Source of the DNA: Limnobaculum xujianqingii
Lineage (GTDB): Bacteria; Pseudomonadota; Gammaproteobacteria; Enterobacterales; Enterobacteriaceae
Reading direction: 5' to 3'
Length of the DNA: 64,000 nt
NCBI RefSeq assembly: GCF_013394855.1
Contig: NZ_JABMLK010000001.1
Location: 1,631,501 to 1,695,500, forward strand
Each line of letters begins with the position of its first letter. The first letter of the stretch is position 1. The notes beneath the pieces were generated by a model. The model saw only the letters and a list, made by a program, of their open reading frames with translations, searched no databases and had not been told where the DNA came from. Below, piece by piece: positions 1 through 9,000 of this stretch. The position numbers and the translations under genes are program-made.

Positions 1-3000
1 ACCAACGTATCGATTCCGGCACCACCATCAATGTAGCCAAAGCCCAGCGTACTCAGATGGATCACATCGTTACCACTGCTGCCCTGAACGCTGGTTCCAC
101 TATTGTGAGTTCCATCCGCTAAATCGATGGTTACCCCGCCAATAGTGAAAGTTCCAGAAACGGCGGCCGCACTCTGCTCTGCTCCGGATGAAGCCTGGTG
201 GTTTTCTGAGCTCAGCGAAGAGGTCAGACGCTCTTCCGTCGTGTTTTCTGTCGAAAGAAGTTGAGTGCTATGTGAAGCATCAGAATTGGCAGCAGCGTCC
301 ACTTCATGCATCAATGGCTCTGCCTGTGCGGCAACCGCTAACGGAGGCAGGTTCAGCACCGTACCCAGTCCCAAATCTACGCTAAAGCCGTTTTGCGCCT
401 CATCCTGTGCAGATAAGTGAAGAATCGGCGACAGCAGATTCAGCGTCAGTAATTGAGCCAGCGTCAGATGAATATTGGCACTCCAGCTTCCATCCGCTTT
501 GACCTGAGCCGTAAGCGAAGCCAGCCCCAACAGGGTAATGTTTACATCAGCACCTACTTTCAGGTTGCGCGAGCTACCGCCAATAGTCAGCCCTTTAGTC
601 AATAGGGTTGTGATATCCAACGTGGCTAACGGGTTATAAGAAAGCAGCGGTGGGCTCAGCTTAACGTAAATATCTGTTCCGTCAGTTTTGGTGTTGCCAA
701 CCTTATCGGTTACTGTCACGCCCACGTGCAGAGAACCATCTTTCAATAGACTCAGCACGCTGGGTGGCAGACTCAACGACCAGGTGCCGTTTGAACCCAC
801 CGTCGCAGTGTAATTGGTACTACCCAATGTCACCACTACGCTGCCACCCACTAAATTACTCAGCGTTCCGCTCAGGGTTTGCGTTTGTCCGGCATCAAGG
901 ATATTCAAAATACCATCGTTACCAAACAGACTTCCCAGCGAAATATTCGGCAAGTTATGGGTAATAACATCCAGTTTACCAACGGCATTGGCTACTTCTC
1001 CGGCTGCGTTGGTCAGGGCTGCGCTTACGTTAAAACTACCATCTGCCAGCGCAGATAAATCAAGCGTCGGTACGCTCAGCGTCCATTTACCATTGGCATC
1101 AACCGTAGCGGTATAATGATTCTGTCCCAGCGTGATATTAACGATCGAACCCTGCGCGTTGGTGGCACTACCGCTAATAACCTGAACATTCTGAATATCC
1201 ACCGCATTCAGGTTGCCATTGTTAAAGATGCTATCCAGCGACAGAGTCGGCAGTACATGGGAGATAACATTCAATAATCCACTGGCGGTAGCTTCGTTCC
1301 CTGCCACATCTTTAACTGATACATCAACGCTAAAGTTACCGTCTAATAAAGCCTTCAGATCCAGAGGTGGTATTGATAACGACCATGCGCCACCAACACC
1401 CACTTTAGCGATATATGCCAGACTACCCAGCTTCACACTGATCTCTGCACCAACGGCCAGATTGCTACTGGTACCGCTAATCACCTGAGACGTCAGTAAG
1501 TCCACCAGGCTAAGAATGCCATCACCAAAAATCGAACCAATGGAAATGGTTGGCAGGCTGTGAATAATGGTGTTCAGTGAAACGGCCGCACTGGCGGTAT
1601 TACCCACTCCATCGCTGACCGATACGCTGACAGCCAATGGCCCATCGGGTAATAAGTTCAGAACATTGGTTGGAATCGTTGTGCTCCAGGTACCGTTTGG
1701 ATTAATGGTCGCCGTTAGCGTATTGCCACCAACTTTAATGGTTACACTGCCGCTGGTAAGATTAGTCACCGTCCCGCTGATTAGCTGGGCAACGCCCGCC
1801 TCCAGATGGTTGAGGAAACCATCGCCGTTAAACAGAGGATCAAGGGTAATTTGTGGCAGATTTTTCAACCCAACAATCACGCTGGCACTGCCGGTGTTGG
1901 TATTTCCATCCGGGGTGGTTATGGTAATTGCCGCTGTAAGAGGCCCATCCGGTAACTGAGATAAATCAGACGGTAACAGAGCAATAGAAAACGAACCATT
2001 TGCCAGCGTAACACCAGCAAAGGTTTTTCCACCCAGCAGAACACTAACTTTAGTTCCTTCCGGTGCATTGCTGATGGTTCCACTAATAAGCTGTGATGCG
2101 CTGGCATCTACCGCATTGAGTAAACCATCACCAAATACTGATACCGTTTGTAGCAACGGAGCCAACAGCGACAGGTGCACACCCGCACTCACATTGACCG
2201 GGTTACTGGCAATATCGGTGGCGCTGGCTGATACGGTAATATCTCCGCTGCCAATACCTTTCAGGATATTAATAATGGATGGCGTTAACTCTGCACTCCA
2301 GCTGCCATCTGAACCGACTACTGCGCTAAGGGTTGAAGAGCCAGCAATGCTCAGGATAATGGTTCGCCCTGCCAGCCCGGTAGCCGTTCCTCCAATTGAT
2401 ACCAGCCCCAGCAAATCACTCAGGCTTAATACTCCATCACCAAACAGCGGATTAAATTTAATGGTTGGTAAGTTATGGGTAATGACATCAAGGTCAATGG
2501 ATTGTTTAACCACGTTGCCACCGGCATCCGTAACCGTCACACCCACTTTAGTAATACCATCCAACAGTGATGCTAAATCTGTTTTAGGAATCGATACTGA
2601 CCAGTTACCATTGGCATCAATGCCTGCGCTATAGGTATTGGTACCCAGCGTTACGCTAACCGTGGTTCCTGCCGCCATATTACCAATCGTGCCGCTAATC
2701 AGTTGATCAAGCGCAGTTTCGGCTTTATTCAGGAAGTTATCCCCAAACGCAAGAATATTGTTGATGACCGGCAAATCAGTCAGCGCTAATCCAACATGAA
2801 TCAGCTTATCAACCGTATTTTCATTGGCATCAGTAATGCTGACATTCACATCGAGAGTTTTTGCCGTCAGGCCCAACCATAAATCAGGGGTAAGATCGAT
2901 GCTCCACTTACCGTTGTTACCTACATTGGCAGTAAAGGTTTGCCCCAGTATGGTTACACTGACTTTCGCCCCGTTGTAGTCACCGGTTGCGGTTCCCGTT

Positions 3001-6000
3001 AAGGTTTGTGTTAACAACGATTCAGCCAGATTCAGAATACCGTCCGGACCAAAGATAGTACTGATTCCGGCACCCAGTGAACTGTTTAGCGCAACGTTTA
3101 AACCTACATTCACCGAAGTAACGTTACCGGCGCTGTCCCCTACGCTGACATTAATGACCTGTGGGCCATCCGTCAGTGTTTCTAATCTCACGGTTGGGAA
3201 ATTTACACTCCAGTTGCCGTTCTCATCTACAAGGGCGGACAACTGCAACGGCCCCAGCGTTACCGTTATGGTATCCCCCGGATCGCCTTTCCCACCTAAT
3301 GGCAGTCCCAGCAGAATTTCTGCCGCCGTTAATACGTTCCCTACACCAAGGGCGTCAACCGTCAGGAATGGCGTAATGGTGTCTACCGTAATCGGATGGG
3401 TCACGCTGGTGAGGTTACCGGCCTTATCCGCCAGCTCAACCACGATATCCTGAGGCCCTTGTGGCAGCATTTTCAGCTCCGCAGAACTCAGTGACAGGCT
3501 CCAGCTACCATCACTTTGCACCTGAGCATAATGGGTTACGCCATGTATCTTGATTGACACATTGGTACCAATTTCACTACCGGTACCACGAAGAATCTGT
3601 ACGCTTCCGGCTTCGGAGGCATTAAGCACATCGTTTCCGGCAAACACAGCTACCGTAAGCTGAGGAGGTACCCGATCAACCAGAATATTGGCTGACGCAG
3701 TGACGCCTCCGAGCGTTGATGCAGACAGGACATAGTTACCATCCTGCAGCAATGCGATAGAAGGAATCGTGACACTCCACTTACCATCTAAACCGATAGT
3801 GGCGGCAGGAATAATTAATCCACCAAGACTCAGGTTAACGATTTGTGTCGCCATAGATGGGTCGGCGGTTCCGCTTATGGTTAGCATTCCACCGGATTCA
3901 CTCAGGTTAATGGCGTTGTCACCCGCTACCGGGTCGAGAGTCAGGAACGGTGTTGGTACCGAGGTATCAACCGTTAATGTTATAGCTGGTGCATTAGCGC
4001 TGTTACCCGCTTTATCTGCAACAGTTGCGGTAATTTGCCCTGAAGCCAGCAAGGCCAACTCAGTTGGTGTCAAGGTAATCGACCAACTGCCATCAGTAGT
4101 GACCTGCGCACTTCGGCTCAAACCACCAATCGTGATTTGTACCGTTTGTCCTACTTCGACATTGCTGGTAGTACCGCTTAATATTTGTGTTTGGTGACTC
4201 TCTGCATAGTTCAGAAGATTATCACCAGCAAAAGCATTAATAGTGATTGCTGGTGGCGTCAGAGAGAAATGTGCTAATCCGCTTACGCTATTGGTATTCA
4301 GCGCTTCATCAGTCACGGTAACCACTATCGCTTTATCGCCGTTACCCAATCCGGTCAATTCACTCGATGTCAGGGTCAAAGACCAGGTGCCATTAGCATT
4401 CACTACCGCATCATGATTTATACCGCCAACAGAAACACTGACTTTTGCTTTGGTCGGATCCCCCACTACATTCAGTTGCCCGCTTAGCGTCTGATTAACA
4501 CCGGACTCACTGATATTAAGATAGCTATCACCAAACGGCGTGGCTAATGTCGGCTGTGGCAGCGAGAACTGAGTAGAGAAGTTCTGACTGATGGAGGTAC
4601 TGTTACCTGCCGCATCGGTGACCGTCAGACTAATCGGATATGTAATACCACTGGTCAACGTTAACAGTGCATTAGCCGGAATATTGGCTGACCAGTTACC
4701 GTTAGAATCGATAGTGGTCGGATAAGAAACGCCATTAATGGTTAAGGTTAGTGTTGCACCCAGTCCGGAAATATTGGCATTGGTGGTCCCAGAGATTGTC
4801 GAACTGTTTCCGGCTTCACTCAGGTTAAGAATGCCATCGCTAAACGGCTGAGTAATAGTCAGGGTTGGCAGCGTTAATAATGCATCAAAACTGAGATCCT
4901 GTTGAGAGGTATTACCAGCCTTATCCGTCACCTTAACCTGTATATCATGCTCACCAGTTCCTAAGGCATTTAACGCCGAACTGTCTAAACTGACGCTCCA
5001 CTGACCATTGTCGGATACTGTAACGATTTGCGGTTTACCATCAATGGTTACCGTCACTGTCTGACCGGTGCCGGTTATTCCGGTAGTGCCACTAATAACC
5101 TGTCCGGTTAAAGCATTCGCTTCAGCGATGTTCAGTAAACCATCACCGAACGGCAGATTAATCTTGGCATTGGGAAGTGTATGGGTCAGTACTTCTACTG
5201 AAGCGCTACCGTTAACCGTATTACCGGCGCTATCGGTAGCAATAATGGTGACTGGCCAGGTGCCATCCGGTAGCGCCGTCAGATCGCCGGAAGTCAACGT
5301 CAGGCTCCAGTTGCCGTCACTATCCACAGTAGCAGAATGAGATTGGCCGTTAATACTCACCGTGACACTTTGCCCTGCACCACTCACATGGGTTGAACCG
5401 GTAAGAGTTCCTCCCGCGGCTGCTTCGATAGCATTCAATATTCCATCAACAAACGGTAAATCGAGCGTTGGTGCCGGTAGATTATGAGTCACTGCATTGA
5501 AAGTTAACTCACTGCTGGTGGTACTGTTGCCCACCCGATCGGATAGCGTCACGCTAATGTCGTGAGAACCATCCTGTAAGGCTAATAATACATTCGGTGG
5601 GAGTAGAACTGTCCAGTTGCCATTAATATCAACCGAACCGGAATACTTAGTGCCATCAAGGGTGACTTCAACCGTTTGTCCCAGCCCTGTCAGACCTGAC
5701 TTACCGGTAAGAATCTGACCTGAAGTGGCTTCAGATAAGTTCAGTACATCATCACCAAACAGGGGTGCTTTAAACTCGGCGGTGGGTAAGGTATGCACCA
5801 GTGCGTCCAGTGAGCTTAGCACTGAGGTGGTATTGCCTGCGGAGTCTACTGCGGTAATCACAATAGGTACCGAGCCATCGGTTAATGACAACAGCGCGCC
5901 AGGAGGTATGGTTGCACTCCAGTTGCCATCGCCAGTAACCACTACCGGATAATTTTGACCGCCGATGGTGATAGTAATGGCTCCCGTTGCGCCCAGCGCC

Positions 6001-9000
6001 GTTGTGGTACCGGTAATCACACCACCAGCGGTTGCTTCAACAATATTGAGTAAACCATCGCTAAAAGGCTTATCCAGTGTCACTACCGGCAACGTAGTGG
6101 CAACCGTCAGATTAAGCGACCCTGAACTGATGTTGCCAGCCTCATCGGCTACCGATACCGCTATCACTGAAACTTTGCCGGAGGTTAAAGCTAACAGATC
6201 GCTGGCTGATAAAGCTAACTCCCAATGACCGCCGCTGTCGGCTGTAACCTGAGTGGTCACGCCATTCAGCGTGATATTCACTTTCAGACCAGCTTCAGTG
6301 GTACCACTTAATAACTGACCCAGCGAAGCCTCGTCAAAATTAAGAACATTGTTTCCGGCAAAAATATCGATGGTTAATAATGGTGGAACGGTATCGACCT
6401 GAATCGTATGGCTAACTGTGGCAGGGTTACCCGCCAGGTCACTCACTTCAACCGTCACGGTTTGTGAACCTTGTGGTAATCCCTGAACTACCTGAGCTGG
6501 AAGCGTCAGGGACCAGTTGCCGTCGGCATCGACTACTGCGGTGTACTTCACATTGTTGAGCGTTATGCTAACAATTTGCCCTTGAGTCACATTTTGAGTA
6601 AAACCGCTAATTACCACATCGCTTTGCGCTTCCGTTCTATCGATAACGTCATTGCCCGCAATGATATTAAGGTGAAGCTTCGGCAGATTAGCGCTATCGC
6701 TAATAACGGTGACGGCATGGCTGTCTTGTGCGGTATTACCGGCAATATCGGTTACGCTCACCGTGGCATTCAATGTTCCATCAGGCAATTGTTGTACATC
6801 AACAGCCGGAACCGTATAACTCCAACTGCCATCAGGCTGTATGGTGGTGGTGTAAGTCTTACCATTCAGGGTAATGGTCACTGTCTGGTTCGCTTCGATG
6901 TAAGCCGATGTACCGGAAATTACCAGAGGCGCCGCTGACTCCAGCGCATTGATATAGTTATCGCCAGAGATTGCATTGATATGAACCTCTGCTGCGGTAT
7001 CAAGCGTAAAGGTAGCCGGGAATGTGGTGGTATTACCTGCCACATCGGTCAGACTAACACTGACATTCACCGTGCCATCGGCGATACCCGCCAATTCCCC
7101 CGCAGGTAACAAAATCGACCAGGAACCATCAGACTGAACGATACCGGAGTAGGTAACGCCAGTAGAAGACAAGGTTAGTAGCACCAATTGTCCCGCATCA
7201 CCTGGAGAAGCCAGACCATTAATCGGAATAGCAGCCTGAACGTCTGATGCATTAACAATATTATCGCCAGAAACAACGTTCATTGATAACACCGGAGGTG
7301 TCCGATCGATAATCGCTACACTGTTCAGCGTTGAGCTGTTACCCGCCACATCGGTTGCAACCACCGTAATGGGCTGCTGACCATCGCTTAATGTGGCTAA
7401 ATCAGCGCTGGGGATAGTCACTTGCCAGTTACCATTACTGTCAACGGTTGCGGCATAGTCAATGCCTTTAATGGTGACCGTGACATGTTGCCCACTGCCG
7501 GTAACGCCTGTTGAACCACTCAGGGTTTGGTTCTGAGTTGACTCCTGCAAATTCAAATAGCCATCGCCAAACGGAAGATTAATGCTGGCATCAGGAAGAA
7601 CCGTAGTGATTACCGTAAAGTTATGGCTGCCGAATATCACATTTCCCGAATTGTCTATGGTTGAAACGACTATGGTGGCTGTACCATCAGCTAACGCCAG
7701 TGCATCTTCTAAGGCCACAGCAACAAACCATGTGCCATTAGGCAAAACAGCGGTAACGTAAGATTTTCCGTTCAGGGTCAAAGTTACCGTTGTGCCAAGC
7801 AAAACACCAACCGATGTGCCGGTGATAAAAAAGCCGTGGCTGGCTTCGACCAGATTGAGATAGTCATCTCCGGTAACCGGAGAAATCGATATGGAACTGG
7901 CCAGCGTATCGACGGTAAATCCATGGATTGCCGACGCGCTATTACCACTAAGATCGCTGACGCTAACTTGAAGGTTGTAATCACCATTTGATAATGCGGT
8001 TAAGACAGAAGACGGTATTGAAACGGCCCAATTTCCCCCGGCAGTCACTACGCCGTAGTAGGATTGACCATTCAGTACAACAGTAACAGTTTGCCCTTCC
8101 TCAACGTTGAGAACTTTACCGGTGACTAACTGATCTACCTGCTGTTCAGCAGCGCTGAGTATGTCATTGCCGGCAAAAGGATAAACACTGATTAACGGTG
8201 CGCTAAATGGATTGGCATTAATTTCTACCGGATGCTGAACCAGCGCAGTATTTCCGGCAACATCCGATACGCTGACCTGAATATTTTGTTGACCATCCTG
8301 TAGTGCTGCTAAATCGGCAGCAGGAATATTAACGCTCCAGTTGCTGCCATTAACCGTGGTGGTATAGGTTTTACCATTCAGGATCACGGTGATAACCTGA
8401 CCGTTTTCTGCGCCTGATACGGTGCCAGACAGGGTTTGATCAACTAATGCTTCAGCAATATTGAGGCGATCGTCGCCGGTAAAGCTATTTACTGTTAACA
8501 GTGGCGGCAATCGGTCAACCGTCGCCGTTGTGGTTAATGAACCCGCATTACCAGCGGCATCAGTACAAGAGACGTTAATTAAAACACTACCTTCCGGTAG
8601 TTGTTGTAACGCCCCCGTTGGCAAACTAACGCTCCATTGCCCATCTGCATCAACACTGGCCTGATAAGTATTATTACCCACCGTCACGGTAACTACCTGC
8701 CCTGCACCTTTGACGTTGGTGTTACCGCTTAAGGTTTGGTTACTCTGATTTTCCTGAGCATTCAGATAGCCATCACCAAATGGGGTATTAATCGTAAGCT
8801 GTGGAAGCTCATGAATGATAACGGTAAAATCATGACTGGTTGTCGCCAGGTTACCATCACTATCTATAACAGAGGCCACAATAGTTGCTTTGCCATCCTG
8901 TAACAGCTGTAAGTCATTACTGCTGACAGAAGCCTGCCAGGAGCCATCCTGCTGTACAATAGCAATATAGGTTTTACCATTCAGAACTACCGTAACCAAT